DNA from: Cannabis sativa
Taxonomy: Eukaryota; Streptophyta; Magnoliopsida; Rosales; Cannabaceae
Length of the DNA stretch: 64,000 nucleotides
NCBI RefSeq assembly: GCF_029168945.1
Contig: NC_083603.1
Span: forward strand, 16,368,001-16,432,000
Direction: 5' to 3'
Shown here: positions 47,991-60,102 of the stretch, one piece after another
How the letters are laid out: the number at the start of each line of letters is the position of its first letter
Numbering within the stretch: position 1 is the stretch's first letter
Notes under the pieces: generated by a model
Databases searched by the model: none
What the model saw: the letters and a program-made list of their open reading frames with translations, nothing else
Told to the model about the DNA's origin: nothing
Position numbers and translations under genes: made by a program

Positions 47991-50900
47991 AATACATTTA
48001 TTTTAAATATATATTTATTTAATTAAAATTTCCAATTTAGAATGAAAAATTCCAAATATAAATTTTAATTTAATATTTATAAATTATACTTAGATTGATA
48101 AATAACGTGAATTATTTCCATCTTAGTAATAATTTCCATAAATATTTAGAAAATTATTCAATTTAAGTTGTTTCAAAATTAATTTGAATTAATTTACATT
48201 TCAAATTTAACTTTCTATAAATATATATTGCATTTTCGAAAATGCTTTAAAATAAAATAAAAATAAATCTTGGAAAATTACTCTAATTTTATGTTGGCCC
48301 AAAATTAATAAAAATTAATTTTCAACAAAAAATATAATTTCCCTATTTAATTAATTATCTAAGAAAAATTTCAAATATTTAAGTATCATGATTAAAAAAA
48401 TCAACTTAAATATTAATTTTCTATTTAATTAAATACACTAGAAAAATACTTCAAGCAAAACAGATAATATCTATCTAGATTTTCGTAGACTAATTAATCC
48501 AATTTCTAATTATAATATATTTTAGTTCATTTATTTTAATTAACCATTAAATGAAAAAATTAATGATTTAAGTTGGTCCAAAATTAAATAAATAATTTTC
48601 AACTTTAATCTATTTTTCAAATAAAATTCGAAATTTCTGCATCAAGGTGATGCAATTTCGAAATTTTGAGAAATGATCAATAAAATAAAATAAAATATAT
48701 TTTGAAAATTATTCAAACTTAAGTTATTCTGAAATAAAATTCCAAACTCAAAATAATTTTCAACTTTAATTAAATATCATGAAAATAACAATATTTCAGT
48801 ATCATGATGAAAATCAACTTAGATATTGAAATTTTCAATTTAATTAAATGTATTAAATTCAAGAAATAAATAATTAAGTAAAGAGGAAACTTAATTATTA
48901 ATTCTAGTTTAATACTAGGAAAATATTCTAAACTTAGATTGTACCAAAATTAATTATGAGACAATTAATTTCACAATCAATGATATTTTCCTATTTAATA
49001 TTAGAAATAATAACTAGTACTAGAAATAACTATCTAGAATATATATCATTGGCTAAGTGTTTTTCTAAAATTAACTTTAAAATATTACATGAAAAATAAA
49101 TTTCATATATTTTAAAAGTTAATTATGTTGCTAATTCAATTTTAATTAGGTTAGACTAATATAATTAACCTAATACAATTATTTAAATAAGGCAAATGGG
49201 CCTTCACAATTGGGGTAGTTTATGTGAGGGGGAGCTGGGTTCAGTATGTCGTACCCACTTCTATGGCCCCCAACTCTCACACAAGGCTCAAAAGAGAGGA
49301 ATTTAACCTTAAAATAAACAATTGTTATTCATTGAATAAGCCCAAATCTAATTGGGCCTAAATAAATTTCCTTATGTCAAAATTTATTTTAGCAACCTAG
49401 TCCATTTACTTAGTAAAAACTTAAATAGGCTCCCTATATGTATCTAAGCCCAAAAGCAAACATATAGGCTCACACAGGTCAAATGATTTGGATGGACCCT
49501 ATCATGTTACTAGGTTTACACAGATGAAAGAAGTACAAAATTTACCTGTTACAAATTATTTATAAGATCTATCGTCAATTGGACTATGATTAAAATCAGA
49601 TCATAGGATCTGTCAACAAGTTAATCATAGCAATTTAGATCAGATAAATAATAGGTTTGTTAAAAAAGTTTTGAATAAACAATATAAACAAACAAACATT
49701 GTCCATGTAACAGATGTGAAAACAAGATATTAATATAATTAAATTATTATTCTTAAACTAACCAAATAAAGGAAACTAATTTTAAAATATCTAGGTTTAT
49801 TTGAATCAAATTAAATTAAATATCTAATAAGATCAATGATTTAAAAGGAAAGAATCTCCAATATCACTTTCAGATCTTATAATTTAATAAAATAAACCAA
49901 TTTTAAAATAGATTTGGTTAAATAATAATTACCATAATTATATGTCAAAATATCTCAAATTAAGCAATATTCAAATCTTTACAAAAATATCTATGTTATT
50001 TAAATATTTAAGATATGATTTATAAATTTCTAATAAGGAAAAAATGATATATATAGAAAAAATATCATTTTTAAACTTATAATTTATAAATAATTAAATA
50101 TTTAACAAAATAACAAATTTTTGAATTTGAAAAACATTATGGTAAGTATATCTATAAAAATATCTATGTTAATTTCAAATTTATTAATTATTTAATTTGT
50201 CATATAAGATAATTTTAATATAATATTTTAAATAAAAAGACAAAGTTATCTTTTAATTTAAAATATCTTAAATATCAAAATATCCAATCTTATAATTAAA
50301 TAACAAATAAATATTAAAGAAGTTAACAAATTTTTAAATCTACCATAATAGGAAATATTTAAAAATTGGAAACAATCCAAAATAGAAATATTTAAAATTA
50401 GAAAAATTCCAAATTGAAAATATTTAAAATTGGAAACTTTTCAATTTAGAAATATTTAAAATTGGAAAAATGAATTTTGGGAAACAATCCCATGAAAAAA
50501 TTGGATTTTTGGGGAAAAACCCCAAAAATCACAACTTTTTGGGAAACTGCCCAGGAGGCTGCACGTGCAGCCCAGGAAGGCTGCACGTGCAGCCCAGGAA
50601 GGCTGCACGCAGCCTTCTACGCGCGCGGACAGGGACCAAGGCGCCGAGGAACGTCGGCGTTTGCAGGGTCGTCATGGGGCGGATGCAGGGTGCACACCCA
50701 GACTTACGCGCGCGGATGGGAAGGCTGATCCGAGGGTCTGGTGCGCATGAGCACCACCCTTGACAGCCTTGAATCACGATTTTCCAAAAATCATATCTTT
50801 CTCAATTTTTATCGGAATCGAGTTCCGTAAAAAACAAAATTGCTTAATTTTTCACAAGGAATCCAAATAAAATATTTTCAAAAATTGAAAAATTATATTT

Positions 50901-51030
50901 CATGGAAAAATTTCGTACAACACATACATTCATCACATAAGCACATAAACCAACATGAAACAATCCAAATCAACACAAAAACATGCAATCATCGTTTTAA
51001 TTCATATTACATGAAAGTAAATCATTACCA
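47991..51030 (-). other. Inner Copia-derived element, AT-rich leader with GC-rich palindromic insert
   Basis: Very AT-rich, except for the conserved island at 49200-49290 and a GC-rich block at about 50540-50770 that contains two copies of the 16-bp perfect palindrome GGCTGCACGTGCAGCC (50557-50572 and 50579-50594) and a shortened third. The outer copy lacks this block at the matching place. Small frames in it are not credible genes. Confidence 0.7.
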
Positions 51031-51044
51031 TGGCTCTGGTGCCA
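51031..51044 (-). other. Inner Copia-derived element, primer-binding-like site
   Basis: Minus strand reads TGGCACCAGAGCCA two bases after the 5' LTR. Differs from the tRNA-iMet complement at two positions. Confidence 0.7.
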
Positions 51045-51046
51045 GT

Positions 51047-52962
51047 TGTTGGAAATTATTTTACCAGGATCTAGATTTACTAACAAGTATGTTAGATTAA
51101 CAACCTAATATGAATTCTAAAACAATGAAAATAAACACATATAAAGTTAGAAAACCTTACAGTGGGTGCAGCGGAATAATATGGCTCCTTCCGTTCAGAT
51201 CTCTAGCCCTTGATTCCTTTCTGTAGCAGAGCATCACCAAGATCTGAACCTGGATCTTCTTTTCTCCTCCTTTGATGCAGAAATTCCATAGTCTTCCATA
51301 CTATGATTGAGATACCACTTGATGTGTGTGGGCACTACTCATCTCACAAGGATTTCGAAAATTCTCTCTCTTTTCTCTCTTAATTTCGTGGCTGATCATT
51401 CATGCAAGAGAAGAGAACAAGGTTGCTTTATATAGGGAGAAGGGAGAGCACAACTTTCCAAACAAAACAGTTTCCTTAATTACTGTGTAATCAATTAACT
51501 TCCTTATTGAGTGTGATCCACCACTTTCCTATTATAGCTAGGCTTTGATTAGCAATTACATGACAATTAAAAAATTAAAATAATAATTGGGAAACACAAA
51601 GGGAGTGCTCGGCCATAGAGGGAATATGGGCCTCACTTGGATTTTGCAGTTTCCTCAATTTTATTTCAATTTCTCCAAAAATGCCATTTTTCCAATTCTA
51701 ATCATTTAAATGCCAAAACTAATTATTTAATAACTAAAATAGATTATTAAATAATATTGTCATTTAAAATAATTATTAATTAGACATACAAAGTCTCTTA
51801 ATTAATAATTAAACCTAGAAACCCTTTTCTTTACGATTTCATCCTTAAACTGTGAGAATTCATAAAGTAGACATAGTCTAACTTTTAGAATTATAATTGA
51901 TTAATTAAAATCAATTAACTGAGTCTTACAAGCAGTATGGCCTCAACTAGTATGGGGACCATGGGTCTATATAACCGAGCTTCCAATAAGTCGAACCGAA
52001 TTTACCAAGTAAATTCCCTAACTTATTAATTCCTCATTGAATCCACACTTAGAACTTGGAATTGCACTCTCAGTCATATAGAAACGCTCTATATGTTCCA
52101 CGATATAGGCACGTCATTAGTTATCCATTGTTATAACCCTAATGTGATCAATGATCCTCTATATAGATGATTTACACTGTAAAGGGATTAAATTACCGTA
52201 ACACCCTACAATGTATTTTATCCTTAAAACACTTAACCCTGTATAAATGATATTTCACCTAAGTGAAATGAGATCTCTACCATTTATCTTCGTTTGGTTA
52301 AGCTCGAAGGAAATCATCCTTTACTTCTATTTGCCAAATAGAAGCTATAGATTCCATATTTATGTTAGCGCTCCCCCACTCAATTGTATTACCGTGTTCC
52401 CAAAATGTACGTATTACCCTGATACAAAACTGGGCTTAACTAACAAATCAAAGAACACGAGTAACACTCTTGAAATTGAGCATAACCATATCAGGATTTC
52501 GATCATGTGATCTAGGATCAACAGTTGATATTGAATTGAATAGATATTATGGTAAGTTTTAACATATCTAATCAAAGTTCAATATCGGTCCCTTCCGATG
52601 TATACTCCATACATCCGATACTGGTAAACTTTGCCAATGTCCTGAAAAGGACATAACACTTTTCCAAGGTGTAAGAATACCTATCGCTGATTATACCATG
52701 TCAGTCTAAATCCAGTGTTCTGACAAATCAGGGAATCAACTTTTGAACATATAATAAAGATTATATTCCACTGTGCTGACAACACTATAATCTTTAACCA
52801 ACTCATATGTTCTGGACTTAAAAAGAATTCATACATTATATACACATATAATCATGAAATAAATCATGTGAACCATGCAACATAAAATTTTATTTCTGAT
52901 CTTTATTAATAAGTAAATCTGATTATATGAAATGAGTTTTATTTGGGGCATAAAACCCAACA
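51047..52962 (-). repeat. Inner Copia-derived element, 5' LTR (right copy)
   Basis: 1916 bp, about 99% identical to the left copy, followed by GATAC. Confidence 0.92.
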
Positions 52963-54321
52963 GATACGTACATTTTGGGAACACGGTAGTGCAATTGAGT
53001 GGGAGCGCTAACATAAACATGGAATCTATAGCTTCTATCTGGCGAATAGTAAGCAAAGGATGATCTCCTTCGAGCTTGACCAAACGAACATAAATGGTGG
53101 AGTACTCATTTCACATAAGCTGAAATATCCTTTATACGGGGTCAAGTGTTTTAAGGAATAAATACATTGTAGGGTGTAACGGTAATCTAATCCCTTTACA
53201 GTGTAGATCATTCATATAGAGGATCATTGATCAAATTAGGATTATAACAATGGATAACTAATGATGTGTCTATATGGTGGAACATATAGAGCATTCTATA
53301 TACTGAGAGTACAATTCTAAGTTCTATGCGTGGATTCAACGAAGAATTAATAAGTTAGTGAATTTTAGTGCTAAATTCTTGATCTACTTATTGGAAGCTC
53401 AATTATATAGACCCATTGTCCCCGCACTAGTTGAGATAATATTGCTTGTAAGACTCATGTAATTGGTTTTGATTAATCAATTATAATTCACAAATTAGAC
53501 TATGTCTATTTGTGAAATTTTCACTAAGTAAGGGCGAAATTGTAAAGAAAGAGTTTTAGGGGCATATTTGTTAATTATGATACTTTGTATGGTTCAATTA
53601 ATAAATATGATAAATGACAATATTATTTAATAATTATCTTTAGTTATTAAATAGTTAGAATTGGCATTTAAATGGTTGAATTAGAAAATTGGCGTTTTTG
53701 AGAAAATCAGATGCAGAAAAGGTAAAACTGCAAAATTGCAAAAAGTGAGGCCCAAATCCACTAGTATAGGGCAAGCCACTTTTGTACGAAATTTAAACTG
53801 ATATTTTCATTATATTAATGCCAAATAATTCAAACCTAACCCTAGTGGAATGCTATAAATAGATAGTGAAGGCTTCAGGAAAATTACACTTAAATTTTCT
53901 ATTTTTCCTTCAGAGAAAAACCTGAGCCTCTCTCTCTCCCTATCTTTAGCAACCACTTCCCTCTTCTTTTCTTCTTCAATATTTCGAAATCCTTAGTGTA
54001 TGAGTAGTGCCCACACATAGCAAGTGATACCTCAATCATAGTGAGGAAGATCGTGAAGAAAGACTTTCAACAAGAATGAGGTTTCAGCATCAAAGATTCA
54101 GAGAAAGAGATCCAGGTTCAGATATTGATAATGCTCTGCTACAGAAAGGAATCAAGGGCTAGATATCTGAACGGAAAGAGTCATTATATTCCGCTGCACC
54201 CAATGTAAGGTTTCCTAAACTTTATATGTGTTTATTTCATTGTTTTAGAAAGTTCATATTTAGGGTGTTAATAAACATACTTGTGAGTAGATTTAAGATC
54301 CTGCTAAAATAAATTCCAACA
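52963..54321 (+). repeat. Outer Copia-derived element, 3' LTR, right portion
   Basis: Resumes with the second GATAC, then GTACATTTTGGGAACACGG, and ends TTCCAACA, followed by GGAAG of gypsy 2. Confidence 0.9.
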
Positions 54322-55128
54322 GGAAGCCTGTTAGATTACATCAGATATGTATGTTGGCTTCGAATCCGACTGTGTCACATCGGTACAGGCTAGAGTATGA
54401 CTAGCAGCTGGAGTATGACCAGTGTACCGAGTATAGGCTGACACTGTATCACATCGGTACAGGCTAGAGTAGGACTAGCAACTGGAGTATGACCAGTGTA
54501 CCGAGTATAGGCTGATACTAGGGTTGGTGGTTCTGTACTATTTGACGTATCACATCGGCACAGGCTAGAGTATGACCAGTGTGCCGAGTATAGGCTGATA
54601 CTGTAACACATCGGTATGGGCTAGAGTATGACTAGCAGCTAGAGTATGACCGATTAAGGTACCGAGTATGGTACATTTACTTGTCAATAGTACCGTCTTA
54701 TGAACGTTCAGGACTCAGTATCGTGTGGGACACGACAGTTTGGGTTATGGTCAGGGGTATGGGCGTCTGATCATAACTCGGGATTTATGTATGATATTTG
54801 ATGATGCTTTTCTTACTGAGTCTGTCGACTCACAGTGCTATGTTTATGTGTAGGTAAGGGCAAGGCTAAAGCTGAAGGACCGTGAGAGCGAGCCGATGAA
54901 GATTGTACATGTCGGGGCGGTTAGGCCCGGAGCGTACGATCCTCGGGTCAGCAAGGCTATTTTTGTAATTAGTCGCTAGGCGACAAGTATTTGTATAGTA
55001 AGTGAACTTTTGTAAATGTTTTGTAATCGGGATCCCGAGTATTTTTGTATAAATATTTTATAAGTTTAATTAAAAAGCAAAAATTTTAATTAATCACGTA
55101 ATACGCCTATGCTAGTTAGGGTGTTACA
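54322..55128 (+). repeat. Gypsy 2, 5' LTR, right portion
   Basis: Resumes with the second GGAAG, then CCTGTTAGATTACATCAG, and runs to GGGTGTTACA. It includes the tandem-repeat block also found in the 3' LTR. Compared with the 3' LTR it lacks a 56-base segment near the end. Confidence 0.92.
54365..54665 (+). repeat. Tandem repeats in the gypsy 2 LTR (5' copy)
   Basis: About four diverged units of 55-100 bases, each with CACATCGGTACAGGCTAGAG, GAGTATGACCAGTGTACCGA and GTATAGGCTGA. The same block is at 61625-61920. Repeats of this kind in LTRs are often enhancer-like; that role is only a possibility here. Confidence 0.8.
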
Positions 55129-55131
55129 ATT

Positions 55132-55143
55132 TGGTATCAGAGC
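55132..55143 (+). other. Gypsy 2 primer binding site (initiator tRNA-Met)
   Basis: TGGTATCAGAGC begins three bases after the 5' LTR. Confidence 0.9.
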
Positions 55144-55402
55144 AGCCAGGTTGTCTTCCGAAGATCGTCACGACATGTACAATCATCATCAGCAGTTAGC
55201 TCGTTCTACGGTTCAGTAAGCTTTTATTGATTTAGTAGCTTAGTATTTATTATGAAATAAGAAAAGCCTGATAGAAAGCATGTTAGTAGCCTGATAGTAG
55301 AATAGGCGCATGTTTTTAATTTCCAATTAAGCGGCATTAGTAAGCTCTCTTTGATCATGACCTGACGTGCCAACTCTTGGTTTCGCAGGTGGTTCAGACT
55401 AG

Positions 55403-56560
55403 ATGGACGCCAGGCGGAATACCAGGAGCCAGGGCAACTCAGTACGGTCAAATCAGGGTCAGGGAGCCCAGTTTCCCCCGCATGCTAGGGGTCGTGTAGA
55501 GGTCTCAGGGGCAGGGCTTGTGGTCGGGGTGATGATAACCCGCCAACCGGCTGCCCAGGCTGCCCAAGCCGAGCAAGAAGCCCAGAATTGGGAAACTAGG
55601 TTTGCTGAAATGCAAGCTAGGATAGAGGAACAAGATCTTGAGATATAGAGATTGAGGCAGCAGGGGGCTCCTACAGTGCCTGTGCCAGAAGTTCCAGTGG
55701 CACCCGCCCCTGTTGCCCAGGCCGAAATAGTAGCAGCGGCAAACAGAATGGAACTCTTGTATGAAAGGTTCCGGAAGCAAGCACCTCCGGTTTTTCTGGG
55801 AGGTCCAGATGTCATGAAAGCCGAACAGTGGCTAACAGTGATCACCAAGATACTGAACTTTATGGGTGTCACCGGAAATGACAGAGTGGTGTGTGCCACC
55901 TTCCAGTTCCAAGAAGACGCTCTAGTCTGGTGGGACATGGTGTCTCAGATTCACGATGTCACCACCATGACCTGGGAAAGGTTCCAGGAACTCTTCAATG
56001 CCAAGTATTATAACGAGGCAGTTAGAAGTGCCAAGAGGAAGGAGTTCACCCACCTGACCGAGCGGGAAAATATGAGCGTGACTGAGTATACAACCCAGTT
56101 TGATCGGTTGGCAAGGTTGGCCTCGGGAATTGTGCCAACCGATTTCAGCAAGAAGGAGAAGTATCTGGACGGATTAAATGTGAAGATTAAACATGACCTT
56201 ATGATCACCACCGATGACAAGACCACCTATGCTGAGATGGTGGAGAAGGCGCTGCGAGCTGAGGGCGCAGTTGGATGTATGTCGGAGTCGGCTAGTACTC
56301 CAGCGAGTGGCAGGACTCCTACCCCTCCTGCATCAGGCTTTAGCAAGGGAGGTAGTGGTTCGGCCATGGACCAGAAGAGGAGAACATCCACTGCATCTGG
56401 TGGCTCGGGGCAAAACAAGGGAGGTAGTGGTTCGGCCATGGACCAGAGTAGAGGCAGCCGTCAGGGTGGTGCTGAGACCCGGTTTTCTTATCCTGAGTGC
56501 CCTAGTTGCAAAAGGCACCATCAGTGTGAGTGCAGAGGTCAGGGATGCTTTTAGTGTGGC
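55403..56560 (+). pseudogene. gag: Gypsy 2 Gag, with two in-frame TAG stops
   Basis: Starts at ATG 55403 (MDARRNTRSQGN). A coiled-coil-like segment (WETRFAEMQARIEEQDLEI) ends in TAG at 55646-55648. The same frame continues with [47 protein letters not shown] and a low-complexity Ser/Gly region with a duplicated KGGSGSAMDQ. A second TAG (56552-56554) falls inside the CCHC knuckle, between CF and [11 protein letters not shown]. The related element has a translated codon at the knuckle position, so both TAGs are premature. Both fit CAG to TAG. Confidence 0.85.
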
Positions 56561-58106
56561 ATGCCCGGACACTACAAGAGGGATTGTCCCCAGCTCCGAT
56601 CAGAGGCAGCGAGGGCTCCGGCGAGACCCACTCCAGCTAGGGTGTTCGCCATCACTCAGACTGATGCAGATGCCAACCCCTCAGTTGTAACAGGTCAGCT
56701 TTCGGTTAATAACTCATATTACTCAGTGCTGTTTGATTCTGGGGCTACACATTCTTATGTGGCAGCTAGGATCTTTAGTAAGTTGGGTAGACCGTTTGAT
56801 AGTTATGAGTCAGGGTTTGGAACCCTGTTACCTGGCGGAGAGTTAGTTATCTCTAAAAGGTGGATTAGGTCTATGCCGATCAGAATAGATCGCAGAGAGT
56901 TAAGCACTGACTTGATAGAGATGAGCCTAGTAGATTTCGATATTATTTTAAGAATGGATTTCCTATCGAAATACTCAGCCAGTATTGATTGCAAGAGAAA
57001 GATGGTTATCTTCCAACCGGAAAGTGAAGAACCAATTGTGTTTGTTGGTTCAGTTCGGGGATCTCGGATCCCGCTGATTTCGGCCATGTTAGCTAAGGAG
57101 TTATTACATGGCGGTTGTTTAGGGTTTCTGGCCGTGGTGATGGACACCACTCGGCCAGATACCATTCCGCCAGAGGACATCAAGGTGGTTCGGGGATTTC
57201 TAGATGTTTTTCCCGAAGAACTTCCAAGGTTACCACCTCAGCGAGAGATTGATTTCGTTATAGATCTGGCACCAGGAGTGGAACCGGTTTCCAAGGCTCC
57301 GTATGGAATGGCTCCAGCTGAACTTAAGGAATTAAAGATTCAGCTTCAGGGGTTGCTTGATATCGGGTTTATTCGGCCTAGTGTGTCACCCTGGGGAGCT
57401 CCGATTTTGTTCGTCAAGAAGAAAGATGGAACTATGAGGATGTGTATCGATTACAGAGAATTGAACAAACTAACAGTGAAGAATAAATATCCACTACCTA
57501 GAATCGATGATCTGTTTGATCAACTCCAGGGGAAGACGGTCTTTTCCAAGATTGATCTCCGATCGGGTTATCATTAGTTGAAAATCCGAGAGGAGGACAT
57601 TCCGAAGACGGCTTTCCGTACTAGGTATGGACATTACGAATTCTTGGTTATGTAGTTTGGACTAACCAATGCTCCTGCAGCATTCATGGATTTGATGAAT
57701 AGAGTATTCAAGGATTTCCTCGATATCTGTGTGATTGTGTTTATCGACGACTTCCTTGTGTACTCTCAGTCAGAAGAGGAGCATGAGTTACATCTTCAGA
57801 TGGTTTTGCAACGGCTTCGAGAACACAAGCTTTATCCCAAATTCAAGAAATGTGAATTCTGGCTATCTCAAGTGTCCTTCTTAGGGCACATCGTTAGCAA
57901 AGATGGGATCAAGGTGGATCCCGGGAAGATAGAATCCGTCAGGGATTGGCCGAGACCGAAGACAGTGACAGAAATTAGAAGCTTCTTGGGTTTAGCCGGG
58001 TATTATCGTAGGTTCGTGGAAGGGTTTTCTAAGATTTCAACACCCTTAACCGAACTTACAAAGAAGAATCAGCGGTTTGTCTGGTCAGTTAAGTGCGAAG
58101 CTAGTT
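56561..58106 (+). pseudogene. pol: Gypsy 2 protease and reverse transcriptase, with two in-frame TAG stops
   Basis: Same frame as gag. Protease active site [13 protein letters not shown]; its second motif reads [10 protein letters not shown] where gypsy 1 has [12 protein letters not shown] has [11 protein letters not shown] and [10 protein letters not shown], then TAG at 57575-57577 (from CAG by comparison with gypsy 1), and a second TAG at 57653-57655 in the place of the serine of VMSFGL. The catalytic box reads FIDDFL. The region ends near EASF, where one extra T in the run at 58106-58110 shifts the frame. Confidence 0.85.
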
Positions 58107-60101
58107 TTTCAGGAGCTGAAACAGAGATTGATTACCGCCCCAGTGCTAGCTTTGCCTTCAGACAACGAGAAATTTGTAGTTTATTGCGATGCATCCAGAC
58201 AGGGTCTTGGGTGTGTGCTGATGCAAGCCGATCGGGTTATCGCTTATGCCTCCCGTCAGTTAAAGGATTATGAACAGCGATACCCGACTCATGATCTAGA
58301 GTTGGCCGCGGTGGTTTTTGCATTAAAGATCTGGCGACATTACCTTTACAGAGAAAGGTGTGAAATTTATACCGACCATAAAAGTCTCAAATATTTCTTT
58401 ACTCAGAAAGATTTGAATATGAGACACAAGCGTTGGTTAGAATTAGTGAAAGATTACGACTGTGAAATTCTTTATCACCCTGGGAAGGCCAATGTAGTGG
58501 CCGATGCCCTGAGCAGTAAGGGACCCGGGCAAGTGGCTAGCATGGTTCAGATCTCACCTCAGTTAGCAGAGGACATGGTTAGATCCACCATTGAGTTTGT
58601 GGTAGGTCAGCTTCACAACTTAACGCTGCAATCTGATCTGTTAGAAAGAATTAAAGCCGCTCAGATGTCTGATCCAGAGTTAGTGAAAATCAGAGATGAA
58701 GTTTCGGCTGGTCAAGCCAGGGATTTCTCAGTGTCAGATAACGGCTCGCTTTTGTATAAAGCTAGGGTTTGTGTCGCAAGTAGTGAGGAACTCAGGAATG
58801 AAATCTTTGAAGAGGCTCATTCTACCCCTTATTCTCTGTATCCTGGCACCACTAAGATGTACCAAGATCTTAAACCATACTTCTGGTGGAGCGGTATGAA
58901 GAAGAATTTGGTAGAATTCGTATCAAGATGCCTCACTTGTCAGCAGATTAAGGCTGAACATCAGAGACCAGCAGGGTTGTTGCAGCCTTTAACCCTACCT
59001 GAATGGAAGTGGGAAGATATCACGATGGATTTCGTGGTCGGGTTACCTAGAACCACGGGCTTATTTGATTCCATCTGGGTAGTGGTGGATCGATTCACGA
59101 AATCTGCTCATTTTCTGCCTGTTAGAACAACCTTTGCAGTGGATCAGTTGGCAGAATTGTATGTTAGAGAGATTGTAAGACTTCACGGGGTACCGAAGTC
59201 CATAGTTTCGGATAGAGATCCAAAGTTCACCTCCAAGTTTTGGCAAAGTTTGCAACGAGCAATGGGTACAAAATTAAAATTCAGTACAGCATTCCATCCT
59301 CAGACAGATGGTCAATCTGAAAGGACAATCCAGATATTGGAGGACATGTTACGACCCTGTGTTATGGATTTTGAAGGCTCTTCGAATAAGTATCTACCGT
59401 TGATAGAATTTTCTTACAACAATAGTTATCAGAGTACAATAGGGATGGCTCCCTATGAACTGTTGTACGGTAGGAAGTGTAGATCTCCCATCCACTGGGA
59501 TGAGACAGGGGAGAGAAAATACCTAGGTCCGGAGTCAGTGCAGGGGACCAATGAGGCAATAGAGAAAATAAAAGCTAGATTGCTTGCCTCACAGAGTAGA
59601 CAGAAAAGTTACGCAGATCCGAAACGCAGAGATGTTGAGTTCCAAGTAGGGGACCATCTGTTATCACGGGTATCTCCAATGAAGGGGATCAAACATTTCG
59701 AGAAAAGAGGCAAGTTATGCCCTCGATTTACAGGACCTTTCGAGATTCTCGAGAAGATAGGTCAAGTGGCATACCGGTTAGCATTGCCTCCAGCTTTATC
59801 AGCAATTCACAACGTATTCCATGTCTCTATGTTGAGAAAATACGTTTCAGATCCCTCTCATATACTCAGTTATGAGAGCCTTGAACTGCAGCCAGATATG
59901 ACCTACGAAGAACAGCCAGTGCAGATCCTGGATAGAAAGGATAAAGTCCTTCGGAATAAGACCATAGCATTGGTCAAAGTACTCTGGAGAAACAGCAAGG
60001 TGGAGGAAGCCACCTGGGAGCTAGAGTCAGATATGAGAGCTCAATATCCAGAGTTATTTAGGTTAGATTTCGGGGACGAAATCCTTTTAAGGGGGGAATA
60101 G
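58107..60101 (+). pseudogene. pol: Gypsy 2 RNase H, integrase and chromodomain-type end
   Basis: After the shift the frame is open to the TAG at 60099-60101. RNase H has [23 protein letters not shown] and [11 protein letters not shown]. The integrase finger [32 protein letters not shown] and [11 protein letters not shown] are intact. The tail has [12 protein letters not shown] and [16 protein letters not shown], as in gypsy 1, with which it shares most residues. The stop codon sits at the edge of the polypurine tract and one base before the LTR, leaving no 3' untranslated spacer. Confidence 0.88.
60087..60100 (+). other. Gypsy 2 polypurine tract
   Basis: TTAAGGGGGGAATA directly before the 3' LTR. 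It overlaps the last codons of pol. Confidence 0.75.
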
Positions 60102-60102
60102 T

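Larger units (their letters stand above)
42935..52962 (-). mobile_element. Copia-derived non-autonomous LTR element, inner copy
   Basis: Opposite orientation to the outer copy and inserted in its 3' LTR, with perfect 5-bp duplication GATAC (42930-42934 and 52963-52967). LTRs 42935-44848 and 51047-52962 differ at about 22 positions (about 1.1%). The interior (44849-51046, 6.2 kb) is homologous to that of the outer copy read in reverse and equally without open frames. The youngest insertion of the nest. Confidence 0.9.
34185..54321 (+). mobile_element. Copia-derived non-autonomous LTR element, outer copy
   Basis: Inserted in the 5' LTR of gypsy 2 with perfect 5-bp duplication GGAAG (34180-34184 and 54322-54326). 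LTRs begin TGTTGGG and end TTCCAACA: 34185-36064, and 42392-42934 continued at 52968-54321, split by the inner copy. The PBS-like site is at 36067 and the polypurine tract at 42381. The 6.3-kb interior has no open frame above about 80 codons but keeps Copia-type traces. Two LTRs differ at about 35 positions (about 1.9%) plus an indel. Confidence 0.88.

Noticed and set aside
50470..50777. Several overlapping open frames of 60-97 codons on both strands
   Set aside because: They result from the GC-rich palindromic block inside a non-coding retrotransposon leader and show no domain.
54390..54611. 73-codon minus-strand frame in the LTR tandem repeats, also at 61640-61861
   Set aside because: Its repetitive peptide mirrors the tandem repeat; non-coding LTR.
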